DNA of 64,000 nucleotides from CAVQBJ01 sp963819075 (GCA_963819075.1 CAWFUP010000004.1:744001-808000), one strand, 5' to 3'; counted from the first letter of the stretch, positions 24,331-33,404 are shown. Translations and numbers: made by a program. Notes: generated by a model not told the origin, from the sequence alone.

Positions 24331-25408
24331 TGTGCTCGTAGCCGCCTGCGGCGCCACGAGCGTCGCGAGCGTCCCGGCGATCCACGTCGCGCGCCAAGCG
24401 GTCGCTCCGGGCTGCCTGCTGCCGGCGAGCCCCAACCTGCAGCCCTACCGCTGTGGGGGCGCCTACGCGGGGACATTCAACGAGGCCGTCCCGGCCGGGA
24501 TCCCGACCGATCCGCAATCGGCCGCGTTCGTGGCCCAGATGATCGCGAGCATGCGACAGGTCCGCGCCGTGCTTGGTGACGCGGACGGCGACCCGGGGGT
24601 GTGGATCGCCCGCCGCACGGATCCGCTGTGGACGGTGACGAGCGCACGCGGACAGCGCACGATCTCGTTTCCGATGCCCGAGCCGGCGCGGCCGGCGCCG
24701 GGCTCGGACGCGCCGCTGCTGGTGTACGACCCGAGCAACCCGACCTTCGGGCCCTACACCGAGCTGCGCGCATGGCGGGCGAGCGTCGACCCCGTCCACC
24801 ACGTGATCAGCACGACCGAGTACGGCCTGTTCCATTACGGGCGCAACTCGAGTGGACGGCCCTTCTACGGGGTCGGCACCGGCTACGGACTGTCGTGGGG
24901 GGGCCTCATCCGGCCCTGGGAGGTGCAGTCGGGGGCGATCGATCACGCGCTGCGCGCGTCGGCGCCGATCGACTCGGGTGCATTCCGTCTGCCGGCCATC
25001 CACTCCGATTGCCTCAACGGCTGCGCGGGCATCGTCGCCGAGGGCCTGCGCCTGCAGCTCAGTCCGAGCGTCGACTGCGCGGCCCGCACGGTCCCGTTCG
25101 CGGACCCCGGCGGCCGGGACGCGCTGTTGCTGCACGAGATCTGCCGCGCGCTACAGGTCTACGGGATGATCATCGTCGACGGCAGCGGCGATCCGAACCT
25201 CTACGGGCTGTTCATGGAACAGGGCACCGACACGGGCGGCACGGCCAACTGGGACGCGATCCTCAACCGCCCGCCCGGCGGTCTGTGGGGGAACATCATC
25301 CGCGACGTCAACGCGAGCGACACCGGCGACGGAGTTCCGCGGAACAGCACCACCGGGATCCCCTGGGATCAGATGCGCGTGCTGAGCACGAGTGTGTTCC
25401 CGGGCTGA
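24293..25408 (+). CDS. Putative secreted lipoprotein of unknown function
   Basis: A 371-residue protein with a lipoprotein signal (MRVRATVATLAAAVLVAAC, Cys at residue 19 after VAA). The mature part has no motif I recognise. It holds several Cys (GCLLPAS, YRCGGAYAG, SDCLNGCAG, SVDCAARTV, HEICRAL), which suggests disulfides, and a repeated style of polar Gly/Asp/Asn loops (DGSGDPNLYGLFMEQ, PPGGLWGNIIRDVNA). DALLLHEICRALQVYGMIIVDG resembles the ends of secreted proteins that bind or cleave glycans, but I would not assign a fold. The start region is tandemly duplicated just upstream. It converges on the polymerase gene, with 16 bases between stops. Confidence 0.6.
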   Translation: MRVRATVATLAAAVLVAACGATSVASVPAIHVARQAVAPGCLLPASPNLQPYRCGGAYAGTFNEAVPAGIPTDPQSAAFVAQMIASMRQVRAVLGDADGDPGVWIARRTDPLWTVTSARGQRTISFPMPEPARPAPGSDAPLLVYDPSNPTFGPYTELRAWRASVDPVHHVISTTEYGLFHYGRNSSGRPFYGVGTGYGLSWGGLIRPWEVQSGAIDHALRASAPIDSGAFRLPAIHSDCLNGCAGIVAEGLRLQLSPSVDCAARTVPFADPGGRDALLLHEICRALQVYGMIIVDGSGDPNLYGLFMEQGTDTGGTANWDAILNRPPGGLWGNIIRDVNASDTGDGVPRNSTTGIPWDQMRVLSTSVFPG

Positions 25409-25424
25409 TCGCGCGGACCGCCAC

Positions 25425-26903
25425 TCACCACGTCGGGCCCGGCCGACCGTGCGCCGGCGGCGCGCGCTCCGGCCGACCCCAGACCCCGATCGCGATGAGC
25501 ATGCCGGCCAGGATCCACAGCAGCCGCAGCTCACTGCCGTGCAGGAACAGGCTGCCGAGCAGGTAGGTGACGATCGACAGGATCACGATCCGGCCGGTCG
25601 GGTCCTGCCAGACGCGTCGCCGGTAGGTCACGCGGGTCAGGAAGATGATCGCCCCGATCCAGCCGACGACCCCGACGATGCCCTGCTCGGCCAGGACCTG
25701 CAGCGGCAGGCTGTGCGGCTCGCGCTCGGGCCGGTTGTCGTTGCCGATCTTCGGGGTGTAGAGGCCGTAGAGCGTCGGGTACTGGTCGGGCCCGACGCCC
25801 ACGAGCGGGTGGTCCTTGAACATCGACCAGGCGATGAGGTTCTCGGTCGTGCGGCCGCTCACGGTGCGGCTCGCCGAGCTCGAGGCCTGAGCGGTGAAGA
25901 GCAGGAGCAGCAGGCCGGCCGCGACGACCGAGGCGGCCGCGCCGATGCGCACGCGCCGGTTGCCGGACAGCCAGGCCACGACGACGATCGCGGCCGCGCC
26001 GGCGAGCGCGCCACCGCGCGAGCCGGTCGCGTAGATGCCGGCGATGAGGCACGGCACGGCGAGGATCCCGAGCCGCTGGCGCCAGCCCCCGCGCCCGACG
26101 AGATACAGCGCCATCGGCAACAGCGTGGCCAGCGAGAGCGCGAAGAAGTTGGACTCCCCGAACGGTCCCGCGGCCCGCGGCGCCTCGTCACAAGGGTGGC
26201 CGGGCGCGCACTCGGTGACGTCGAGTCCGAACAGCGACGTCGGATGTGCGCGCACGGAGTACACGGCGCCGAGGCTGAGGAAGATGCCGATGAGCACGAG
26301 CGCGATGATCGTGCGCTCGACGTCAGCACGCTGCAGGCAGATCCCGGCGATGAACAGGAAGGCCAGATCCTTGAACCAGTCGGTCGGGATCTCGTGCCCG
26401 ACGATCGACAGCAACCCGGTGGCCACGAGCGGCAGGGCGATGAGCGCGAACACCCAGGTCGCCACGCGCGCCTGCTCGCGGCGCGTCGACCACGCGTACC
26501 AGGCCGCGAGCGGGAGCAGGACGTAGGAGCCGTAGTTGACCGGTGACAGGCCGCTCAGATTGCTGCGTCCGATCGACGTCCACGTGAACGCGAGGAACGC
26601 CGGAACGATCCATTGCGGATACAGCAGGAGCACCGGAAACAGCGCCGCGGCGATGAAGAACACCGGCACCAGGCTCGACTTGTGCTCGAGCAGGTCGAGG
26701 ACGACGAGCGCGCCGCCAAGCGCGAGCAGGGTGGCGGCCAGGCCGATGAGCAGGCCGCGGCGGTCGAGCTCGCGCGCCGCCCCGTCGCCGGGGCGAGCCG
26801 GGCCGGGCGGCGGTGGCGTGACCGCGTGCGCCAACGGGCGATCCGGGGTCATGACCGGCGTGAGCACCGGTCCCGGCGCGCCACCCTCCTGCCATCCCGT
26901 CAT
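25425..26903 (-). CDS. O-antigen polymerase/ligase family membrane protein (Wzy/WaaL-like)
   Basis: A 492-residue integral membrane protein with about 12 hydrophobic helices. The Wzy_C/O-antigen-ligase signature is present: a GSRGGALAGAAAIVVV helix, a large periplasmic loop with HPLVGVGPDQYPTLYGLY and a conserved His in REPHSLPLQVLAEQGIVG, then further helices. It would polymerise lipid-linked repeat units or ligate them to a carrier. ATG 26903 is strongly supported by GGGAGGTGA at 26916-26908, an almost ideal SD. It is the last gene of the operon initiating transferase, Wzz-like, Wzy. Confidence 0.85.
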   Translation of the reverse strand: MTGWQEGGAPGPVLTPVMTPDRPLAHAVTPPPPGPARPGDGAARELDRRGLLIGLAATLLALGGALVVLDLLEHKSSLVPVFFIAAALFPVLLLYPQWIVPAFLAFTWTSIGRSNLSGLSPVNYGSYVLLPLAAWYAWSTRREQARVATWVFALIALPLVATGLLSIVGHEIPTDWFKDLAFLFIAGICLQRADVERTIIALVLIGIFLSLGAVYSVRAHPTSLFGLDVTECAPGHPCDEAPRAAGPFGESNFFALSLATLLPMALYLVGRGGWRQRLGILAVPCLIAGIYATGSRGGALAGAAAIVVVAWLSGNRRVRIGAAASVVAAGLLLLLFTAQASSSASRTVSGRTTENLIAWSMFKDHPLVGVGPDQYPTLYGLYTPKIGNDNRPEREPHSLPLQVLAEQGIVGVVGWIGAIIFLTRVTYRRRVWQDPTGRIVILSIVTYLLGSLFLHGSELRLLWILAGMLIAIGVWGRPERAPPAHGRPGPTW

Positions 26904-26928
26904 CCCGTCACCTCCCGCCGAGGGCGCC

Positions 26929-28113
26929 CTATCCGCGCGGCGGCGCCGAGCGTCGCGGCGGCGCCGGGTGCGCCGGCGTCGGGCGTGGCGGCTGCGCCGG
27001 GCGTGGCGGCTGCACCGGGCGTGGCGGCAGCGGGTCGGCGCCCGGTGCCCGCTCGGGAGGCGCAGCCGGCTCGCGTCCGTTGCCGTACTCGGCCTCGACC
27101 GCGGGGCGCCGGATGCCGCGCCGGATCTCCTCGACCTCCTCGGGGTCGGCCGGACGCAGCGACAGGTGCTCGGTCGGCTGCGGCAGCCCGACGACGAGCT
27201 CGCCGCTGCGCAGCGCGAGGCGCTGGTAGCGGCTGAAGATCTCCACGGGCACGGCATAGCTCGCGCGCCAGAGCGGGGCCTGGGGACCGGCGGTCGGCGG
27301 GCGCTCGCCGGGCGTCGCCACCGACGCGATCACGTGCGCGACGTGCCCGTCGTGGACGAGCAGCACGGGATCGGGCAGGACCTGATCGTCGGCGACGCCG
27401 CGCCAGTAGCCCATCACCTGCATGAGCGTCGTCGTGAAGCTGGCCCGCACGAACCGGAACGCCTCGAGATGGAACGTGACCTCCGGCGCGCCGCCGAGCA
27501 CCCGGTAGGCGTCGGCCTCCGCGAGCGTCGGAGCGCCGCCTCCGCCCAGCACGACCGACGTCCCGGCGGGTCGCGCCCCGCTGGACGGGTAGCGCCGCAA
27601 CACGACGAGGACGAACAGCGCGCCGAGCAGCGCGAGGACCACAACGGCGAGCGCGAGCAGCGCGCGGCTCGGCCCCGACGCGGTCGGCGCCGACGGGGAG
27701 TCGGCGAGCTGCAGGCGGAAGATGTCGCCGGCCAGCGTCTGGCGGACGATCGTCGCCCGCACGAGACGGGTCAGCGCCGGCTGCACGAGGTCCTGCGGGC
27801 CCTGCGCGGTCACGTAGATCGCCCGTGCCGTCGGGTCGGCGCGCGCGGTGATGGTCACGCCCGAGCCGCTGAGACCGGCGGCGCGAGCCGTGTCCGCGGC
27901 GTCGATCAGATCGACGTACGTCCCGCTGCTCCCCGAGGTGCTGAAGCCGCTCAGCTCGTTGGCGGCCAGCACGGGAGAGGTCCCCGGGGCCGGCGAGAGC
28001 AGGAACGTGGCCGAGCTCTGATACGAGGGGTGGTGCTTGGCGACGTACGCACCCCCGACGAGCAGGATGAGCACCGCGACGGCGAGCGCGACGACACGCG
28101 GGGTGAGTCTCAT
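26929..28113 (-). CDS. Wzz-like chain-length determinant family membrane protein
   Basis: A 394-residue protein with one helix near the N-terminus (VVALAVAVLILLVGGAYVA), an exposed domain starting YQSSATFLLSPAPG (the Wzz-type beta start), a second helix (ALLALAVVVLALLGALFVLVVL) near residue 200, and a cytosolic region of about 190 residues ending in a Pro/Arg-rich tail. The first half fits a polysaccharide co-polymerase/Wzz topology. The cytosolic half has no kinase motif, so it differs from Wzc. ATG 28113 overlaps the upstream stop (ATGA), and the polymerase gene follows 25 bases downstream. A role in setting chain length is inferred from topology and neighbours. Confidence 0.6.
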   Translation of the reverse strand: MRLTPRVVALAVAVLILLVGGAYVAKHHPSYQSSATFLLSPAPGTSPVLAANELSGFSTSGSSGTYVDLIDAADTARAAGLSGSGVTITARADPTARAIYVTAQGPQDLVQPALTRLVRATIVRQTLAGDIFRLQLADSPSAPTASGPSRALLALAVVVLALLGALFVLVVLRRYPSSGARPAGTSVVLGGGGAPTLAEADAYRVLGGAPEVTFHLEAFRFVRASFTTTLMQVMGYWRGVADDQVLPDPVLLVHDGHVAHVIASVATPGERPPTAGPQAPLWRASYAVPVEIFSRYQRLALRSGELVVGLPQPTEHLSLRPADPEEVEEIRRGIRRPAVEAEYGNGREPAAPPERAPGADPLPPRPVQPPRPAQPPRPTPAHPAPPRRSAPPRG

Positions 28114-28730
28114 GCCGCACCTGGCCGGCGGAAGAGCGCGGGCACGGTGGCGAACAGCAGGCCGAGCTCGGCCCAGATCGAATGGCGCCGGAAGAACGTG
28201 ATCTCCAGGCGGCAACGCTCCTCGAAGTCCATCTCGTCGCGGCCGTGGACCTGCCACGGCCCGGTGATCCCCGGCCGGTAGTCGAGACGACCGGTCTGCC
28301 ACAGGTCGTATGTGGTCGCCGCAAAGCTCGTCGGGCGCGGACCCACGAGCGTCATGTCGCCGCGCAGCACGTTGATGAACTGTGGCAGCTCATCGAGGCT
28401 CGTCTTGCGCAGGACGCGCCCGACGCGCGTGACCCGGGGGTCGTTGACCATCCGGAAGTCGGGCCAGGGGACGAGGCTCTGGTCGCGCAGGCGCTCCTTC
28501 AGCTCGTCGGCGTTCTTGACCATCGTGCGGAACTTCAGCAGCCTGATCGTTCGTCCACCGAGGCCGCAACGGGCCTGGCGGAAGAAGATCGGAGCGGACG
28601 TATCGTCGAGCCACACGACGAGGGTGAGCACGAGCATGGGGATGGCCAGCACGACGAGTGCGAGCGCCGCGAAGAGGATGTCGATGGCACGTTTGATGGC
28701 CCAGTAGGCAAGGTCGTCGTTTCGTCGCAC
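28110..28730 (-). CDS. Undecaprenyl-phosphate sugar phosphotransferase (bacterial sugar transferase, ExoY/WbaP catalytic type)
   Basis: A 206-residue initiating transferase that moves a hexose-1-phosphate from a nucleotide sugar to undecaprenyl phosphate. The monotopic membrane helix (IDILFAALALVVLAIPMLVL) is followed by FFRQARCGLGGRTIRLLKFR, RKTSLDELPQFINVLRGDM, LVGPRP and YRPGITGPWQVHGRD, the invariant segments of this family. It lacks the long multi-helix N-terminus of full WbaP, so it is the short ExoY-like form. GTG 28730 gives the usual length and lies 13 bases after TATAGA. The stop overlaps the Wzz-like start by 4 bases. Confidence 0.93.
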   Translation of the reverse strand: MRRNDDLAYWAIKRAIDILFAALALVVLAIPMLVLTLVVWLDDTSAPIFFRQARCGLGGRTIRLLKFRTMVKNADELKERLRDQSLVPWPDFRMVNDPRVTRVGRVLRKTSLDELPQFINVLRGDMTLVGPRPTSFAATTYDLWQTGRLDYRPGITGPWQVHGRDEMDFEERCRLEITFFRRHSIWAELGLLFATVPALFRRPGAA

Positions 28731-28743
28731 CGGACTCGTTTCC

Positions 28744-28749
28744 TCTATA
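28744..28749 (-). promoter_or_regulatory. Candidate -10 box for the initiating transferase operon
   Basis: TATAGA on the minus strand lies 13 bases before GTG 28730, with GGAAACGAG between as a possible weak SD. The divergent interval 28731-29016 (286 bases) also holds TATCTT on the plus strand at 28976-28981, the likely -10 for the ATP-grasp/FAD gene. Nothing else was recognised there. Confidence 0.4.
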
Positions 28750-29016
28750 GCGAAGCGTGGAGGCCCAGCAGTATGGAGCCCCACGCTGGCCTTCGGCGTG
28801 ATCGGCGACCGGCTTGAGCAGGAATGACCACCGCCGCGCCTGCGATCGGGGCGTTGCGCCGGACCACCGTTCACGTTAGCGCACGACCGACGCACCGCTG
28901 CAACTGGGCCATCCGGGCCCCCGAGGGCCGTCGGGTCATGGCCCCGCGGGGTGCTGCCGATGTCCTGAAGGTGGCTATCTTGCGATGGGTGACCCCGCAT
29001 CGGACCGAGGCCCGGC

Positions 29017-31704
29017 ATGGTGCCCGTGGCTAGCTCCGGGTTCGTCGATGTGCTCGTCGCCGATGCCGGCGTCCGTCCCGGCCTCGTCGCCGTGCGCGAC
29101 CTCGGGCGGGCCGGTCTGGCCGTCGGCGCGCTGGACATCAGCCCGAGCGCCCCGGCGTTCGCCTCGCGCTGGTGTCGCGTGGGCGCCGTGGTGCCCGACT
29201 TCCACGCCGACCGTGACGCCTACGTCGACGCCGTCATCGACCTCTGCGTCGCGCGCGGCGCGAAGGCGCTCATCCCCGCGCACGACGGCTCGGTCGAGGC
29301 GCTGCGCTCGCGCCGCGGGGAGATCGAGCGCGTCGTCGGCCTCGCGCTCGCGCCCGAGTCCGCGCTCGCCGTCGCCGTGGACAAGGTGCGCACCCTCGAG
29401 GCGGCCGCCTCGGTCGGCCTGCGCGCCCCGCGCGGAGCGACGGTGCGCCGCGGCGACGATGCCGCCGCCGCGATCGACGAGGTCGGCCTGCCGGCCGTCG
29501 TCAAGCCGGTGCGCTCGTGGGCGCAGGACGAGGCGGTCGGGCGCCGACTCGTCGCGACCGTCGCCACCGCCAGGGCCGAGGCGCTCGCGGCGATCGTGCG
29601 GATCCACGAGGAGGGCATCGACGTGCTCGTGCAGGAGTGGCTGCCCGGCGACCGCGAGGCGCTCAGCTTCTTCCGCGCCGGCGGGCACACATGGGCGCGC
29701 TTCGCCGCCCGCGCCGAGCGAACCGCCCCGCCGCTCGGGGGCAACTCCGTCCTGCGTGTGAGCATCCCGCTGCCCGAAGACATCACCGAGCCGGCCGAGC
29801 GCCTCGTCGCCGAGCTCGGCCTCGACGGCTACACCGAGGTCGAGTTCCGCCGCGACGCCGAGGGCCGCGCCGCGCTCATGGAGATCAACCCCCGGCTGTC
29901 GGCCGCCGTGGAGGTGGCGTCGCGCAGCGGCATCTCCTTCCCGGTGCTCCTGTACCGGTGGGCGGCCGGCGAGCCGCTATCCGAGGCGGGCGGCTACCGC
30001 ACCGGTGTGCGGATGCGCTGGATGGGCGGGGACATCGAGTGGCTGCAGACCGCGTTCACGCAGCCCGGGCGGCCCGACGTGCCGGGCCGTCGCGCGGCGG
30101 TGGCAACCTTCATGCGTGACTTCGCGCGGCCCAGCGGCTACGACTACCTCGACCGCCACGACCTGGGCCCGGCGATGAAGGCGGGCGAGACGATCACCGA
30201 CGGCGTGCGCGAGCTCGCTGCGCGCCGCGGCCGGCGCGTGCGCGACCGCTCCGACGGCCTCGACACCGACGTCGCCGTGATCGGCGCCGGCCCGTACGGC
30301 CTCGGGGTGTCCGCCCACCTGAGTGCGCTCGGCGTCCGCCACGAGACGTTCGGCTCGGTCATGGATCTGTGGTCGGAGCACATGCCGGCCGGGATGTGCC
30401 TGAAATCCGAGGGATTCGCCTCGAACATCTCCTCGCCGGACGGGCGTCACACGCTGCTGGCCTTCTGCGCGCAGGCGAACGTCCACTACGCGGACATCGG
30501 CGTGCCCGTCCGCCTCGACAGTTTCGTCGACTACGGGCGCTGGTTCCAGCGCGAGCTCGTCCCCCACCTGCGCCCCAACCGGGTGACGCTCGTGCGCCGA
30601 GCCCGGCGCGGGTATGCCCTCTACCTCGATGATCGCGAGACCGTGCGCGCCCGGCGCGTCGTCGTCGCCACCGGCCTGCAGGGCTATCGTCAGGTGCCCG
30701 ACGAGCTCGGGCAGCTGCCGGGCGATCGCCTCGTGCACGCCTACGACGTCACCGATCCGGCGCGCGACTGGCCCGAGAGCGTCGTCGTGCTCGGCGCCGG
30801 GCAGTCGGCACTGGAGACGGCCACGCTGCTGGCCGAGAACGGCGTCAACACGATCCTGCTCGCGCGCGCCGACAGCATCTACTGGCCGGCGCAGCCGCGG
30901 GGGAGCTTCCGCAAGCTGAGCGCGCGCCTGCGCGACCCGCTGTCGGGCCTCGGCGAGGGCTGGCGCCTGCGCTCCTACGCCGAGCACCCACTCGTGTTCC
31001 ACGCGCTGCCCGAGGCCGCGCGCCTGGCCCGCGCCTACACCGAGCTCGGGCCCGCCGGCTCGTGGTGGCTGCGTCCGCGCTTCGAGGGCCTCGTGCCGAC
31101 GTTGCTCGGCCGGCGCATCGTGTCGGCGATCGCCGAGCCCGGCGGCGTTCGGCTCGTCCTCGACGGCCCGGCCGGCCGCGAGGAGCTCCTCACCGGGCGC
31201 ATCGTGGCCGCAACCGGCTACGCACCAGACCTGGCGCGGCTCGCCTTCCTCGACGAGGACCTGCGCGGCGAGATCCGCCTGGCCGGCGGCGCGCCGGCGC
31301 TCGACCGCGGCTTCCAGTGCAGCGCCGACGGCCTGTACTTCGCCGGCTACTCGGCCGCGGCGAGCTTCGGCCCGGTCATGCGGTTCGTGTTCGGGACCGC
31401 CTTCGCCGCCCCGCGCATCGCCCGCGAACTCGCGCCGGTGCGCGCGACGCGCGCCGCGGCGGCGGCCCGGGCGACCGCCGCGCGCAAGAAGGCGGGCACG
31501 GCGCGCGAGCTCGTCACCGGCGCCCGCGGCGCACTGAGCGCGGCCGTAAGCCCCCCGCCGAGCAGTGCCGCGGCCCAGCCCGGCGATGGGCCGGCGCTGC
31601 CCGCCGTGTCCCCGGTGGCCGTCTCCCCCAACGGCGCGACGCCGCATGGCCAGCCGGCTCCCGGCGACGGCCCGGCCGGCGCGGCCCCGGGCCTCGGCGC
31701 CTGA
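29017..31704 (+). CDS. Fused ATP-grasp ligase / FAD-dependent oxidoreductase
   Basis: An 895-residue two-enzyme protein. Residues 1-400 form an ATP-grasp ligase: a pre-ATP Rossmann region (SSGFVDVLVADAGVRPG), a DKVRTLEAAASVGL entry helix, the ATP lysine in AVVKPVRSW (near residue 162), and the metal segment ALMEINPRLSAAVEVA (near 287). Residues 410-800 form a flavoprotein: VAVIGAGPYGLGVSAHLS (FAD, near 422), HMPAGMCLKSEGFASNIS, and VVVLGAGQSALETATLLAEN (NAD(P), near 588), ending GLYFAGYSAAASFGP. About 90 Ala/Pro-rich residues follow. The flavin part resembles N-hydroxylating and Baeyer-Villiger-type monooxygenases. A combined amide-forming and oxidising step on a small molecule or sugar is inferred. 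ATG 29017 is used; GTG 29020 and 29026 are close alternatives. Confidence 0.8.
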   Translation: MVPVASSGFVDVLVADAGVRPGLVAVRDLGRAGLAVGALDISPSAPAFASRWCRVGAVVPDFHADRDAYVDAVIDLCVARGAKALIPAHDGSVEALRSRRGEIERVVGLALAPESALAVAVDKVRTLEAAASVGLRAPRGATVRRGDDAAAAIDEVGLPAVVKPVRSWAQDEAVGRRLVATVATARAEALAAIVRIHEEGIDVLVQEWLPGDREALSFFRAGGHTWARFAARAERTAPPLGGNSVLRVSIPLPEDITEPAERLVAELGLDGYTEVEFRRDAEGRAALMEINPRLSAAVEVASRSGISFPVLLYRWAAGEPLSEAGGYRTGVRMRWMGGDIEWLQTAFTQPGRPDVPGRRAAVATFMRDFARPSGYDYLDRHDLGPAMKAGETITDGVRELAARRGRRVRDRSDGLDTDVAVIGAGPYGLGVSAHLSALGVRHETFGSVMDLWSEHMPAGMCLKSEGFASNISSPDGRHTLLAFCAQANVHYADIGVPVRLDSFVDYGRWFQRELVPHLRPNRVTLVRRARRGYALYLDDRETVRARRVVVATGLQGYRQVPDELGQLPGDRLVHAYDVTDPARDWPESVVVLGAGQSALETATLLAENGVNTILLARADSIYWPAQPRGSFRKLSARLRDPLSGLGEGWRLRSYAEHPLVFHALPEAARLARAYTELGPAGSWWLRPRFEGLVPTLLGRRIVSAIAEPGGVRLVLDGPAGREELLTGRIVAATGYAPDLARLAFLDEDLRGEIRLAGGAPALDRGFQCSADGLYFAGYSAAASFGPVMRFVFGTAFAAPRIARELAPVRATRAAAAARATAARKKAGTARELVTGARGALSAAVSPPPSSAAAQPGDGPALPAVSPVAVSPNGATPHGQPAPGDGPAGAAPGLGA

Positions 31705-31707
31705 GCG

Positions 31708-32490
31708 TCACCACGACGGCCGCTCCACGCCCTCGGGCAGGCGCCCCTCCTCGCCGAGCTTGTCGAGGTGCGCGGCGAGCGTGATGGCGGCGACCGGTCG
31801 CATCGCCTCGGGCACGTCGCCCCACGCGGCGTCGAGCAGCTCGGCGACCGTGCGCCGGCCCTCGCCGAGCGCGTCAAGAAGCGCCCGCTCGCGCTCGCGC
31901 CGGTGCTCGATGTACTCCGACAGCTTGCCCGCGGCGTCCCACACCGGCGGCCCGTGCCCCGGGCAGAGCACGGTCAACTCGAGTGCGCGCAGGCGCTCGA
32001 GCGCCACCAGGTAGCCGCCGAGGGCGCCGGGCTCGGGCGCGATGAACACGCTTCCCTCCCCGAGCACCGCGTCGCCGGTGAAGCACGCCCCGTCGCTCAC
32101 GAAGGCAAGGTGATCCGTCGCGTGTCCCGGTGTGGCGATCGCGCGCAGCGGCCCGAAGCGGTCGCCGTCGGCGAGCACGACCTCGACCGTGCCGCGGGCG
32201 GCCGCGACCGGCGCCGGCAGCCGGTGGTGCAGGGCGCGAACGCCCTCGGCGTGATCGCCGTGGTCGTGGGTGAGCGCGATGCCGCCGAGTCCGCCGCGCG
32301 CGCGGACCGTCTCGGCGAGGCGGTCGAGGTGCGCCGGCAGCGCCGGCCCCGGATCGATGACGTAGGCGGGGTCGCGCCCGACCACCCAGCTGTTCGTGCC
32401 CGAGAGAGTCAGCGGGCTCGGGTTGTCGGCGCGCACGCGCACGATCCCGAGCGCGTCGAGCCGGGCGGCGTCGGGAGACGATCCAGGCAC
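31708..32490 (-). CDS. MBL-fold metallohydrolase (LACTB2-like)
   Basis: A protein of about 260 residues with the metallo-beta-lactamase fold and a C-terminal winged-helix-like region. The metal motif is LTHDHGDHAEGV, with later ligands in ATPGHATDHLAF, FTGDAVLGEGSVF and LCPGHGPPV. The C-terminal part (KLSEYIEHRRERERALLDAL) is the helical extension of the LACTB2/glyoxalase-II-like group, which hydrolyse RNA or thioesters. GTG 32490 follows TAACGT by 7 bases (leaderless). An alternative GTG 32520 overlaps the upstream GT2 stop as GTGA and would add 10 residues. It appears unrelated to glycan synthesis. Confidence 0.85.
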   Translation of the reverse strand: MPGSSPDAARLDALGIVRVRADNPSPLTLSGTNSWVVGRDPAYVIDPGPALPAHLDRLAETVRARGGLGGIALTHDHGDHAEGVRALHHRLPAPVAAARGTVEVVLADGDRFGPLRAIATPGHATDHLAFVSDGACFTGDAVLGEGSVFIAPEPGALGGYLVALERLRALELTVLCPGHGPPVWDAAGKLSEYIEHRRERERALLDALGEGRRTVAELLDAAWGDVPEAMRPVAAITLAAHLDKLGEEGRLPEGVERPSW

Positions 32491-32516
32491 CTCCCGGACG
32501 TTAGCGTCAGCGCCGC

Positions 32517-33404
32517 TCACGCCCGGCGGGCCGTGGCGAGCGCGCGCAGCTGGGCGCGCTCACGCGCGGCGTCGCGCCCGAGCAGCGATCGCGCACCGGC
32601 GCGGGTCGCGAACGTGAGCGCCTGGGCCGCGTCATCGAGCGCGAGCGCCCGCGGGCCGAGCGCGCGGCCGATCACCTCGCGCCGGCGTCGGGCCATCTCG
32701 ACGTGGGGCTCGCCGCCGTAGGCCGGCTCGGTCGAGTGCCCGCCGGTGTGGCGCAGCACGATCTCGGGATGCAGCTCGGTCGCGACGCCGGCCGCCCGCG
32801 CGCGCAGGCAGAGATCGAGGTCCTCGAAGAACAGGAACAGCGTCGGATCAAAGGGTCCGAGGCGACGCAGCAGGTCGCTGCGCGCGACCAGGCAGGCGGC
32901 GATCGCCCACCCGATGGTACGGGCGCGCGGCGAGCGCCAGGGCTCCACACGCTCGCGCACGCTGCGCCCGAGCAGCGCCGGCGGCAGCAGCGCCGGCGCG
33001 AAGGCGCCAAGCGTGCCGGGCAGCGGATGGGCGCTGCGCTGGCACGTGCCGTCCTCGTTGAGCAGGCCCGGAGCGATCAGGCGGCCGGTGGCGGCCGCCC
33101 GCGCGGCGAGGCGCGCCAGCCCGTCGTCGAGCAGCTCGACGTCCGGGTTCAGCAGCGCGGTCACGGGCGCGCGCACGCGCGCGAGGCCGGCGTTGTTGGC
33201 GGCGCCGAAGCCGGGGTTGTGCGGCATCGGTACGACATCGGCGCCGCGCCGGCGGGCGAGCTCCGCCCCGCCATCGGCCGACCCCGTGTCGACGACGACG
33301 AGCTCCGGCGCCGGGGCGAGATGGCGTGCGACGGAGTCGAGCAGGCGCTCGAGCTCCGGCGCGGACTCGTGGATGACGACGACGAGGGCGAGCTCCGGCG
33401 TCAT
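32517..33404 (-). CDS. Glycosyltransferase family 2 protein (rhamnosyltransferase-like)
   Basis: A 295-residue GT-A enzyme. It starts with LALVVVIHESAPELERLLDSV, has the nucleotide-binding VVVDTGSADGGAELARRRGA, NPGFGAANNAGLARV, the metal-binding ALLNPDVEL (NxD form common in rhamnosyltransferases), and LFLFFEDLDLCLRARAAG with the catalytic ED pair. ATG 33404 is placed just before the conserved first strand. It is downstream of a minus-strand GT4 gene (67-base gap) and upstream of the MBL gene. The donor sugar is not determined. Confidence 0.88.
   Translation of the reverse strand: MTPELALVVVIHESAPELERLLDSVARHLAPAPELVVVDTGSADGGAELARRRGADVVPMPHNPGFGAANNAGLARVRAPVTALLNPDVELLDDGLARLAARAAATGRLIAPGLLNEDGTCQRSAHPLPGTLGAFAPALLPPALLGRSVRERVEPWRSPRARTIGWAIAACLVARSDLLRRLGPFDPTLFLFFEDLDLCLRARAAGVATELHPEIVLRHTGGHSTEPAYGGEPHVEMARRRREVIGRALGPRALALDDAAQALTFATRAGARSLLGRDAARERAQLRALATARRA

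Noticed and set aside
23571..24341. Possible 256-residue protein on the plus strand in the repeat region
   Set aside because: Composition is Arg/Pro/Gly nonsense forced by GC content, it tracks the hairpin repeats, and it runs into the duplicated start of the lipoprotein gene.
28985..29761. Alternative gene starting at ATG 28985, just after TATCTT
   Set aside because: Its product is low-complexity and overlaps the well-supported ATP-grasp frame that begins at 29017.
31708..32517. MBL hydrolase as part of the glycan pathway
   Set aside because: The family (LACTB2-like) has no known glycan role and the gene seems to have its own -10 box. Adjacency alone is weak evidence.
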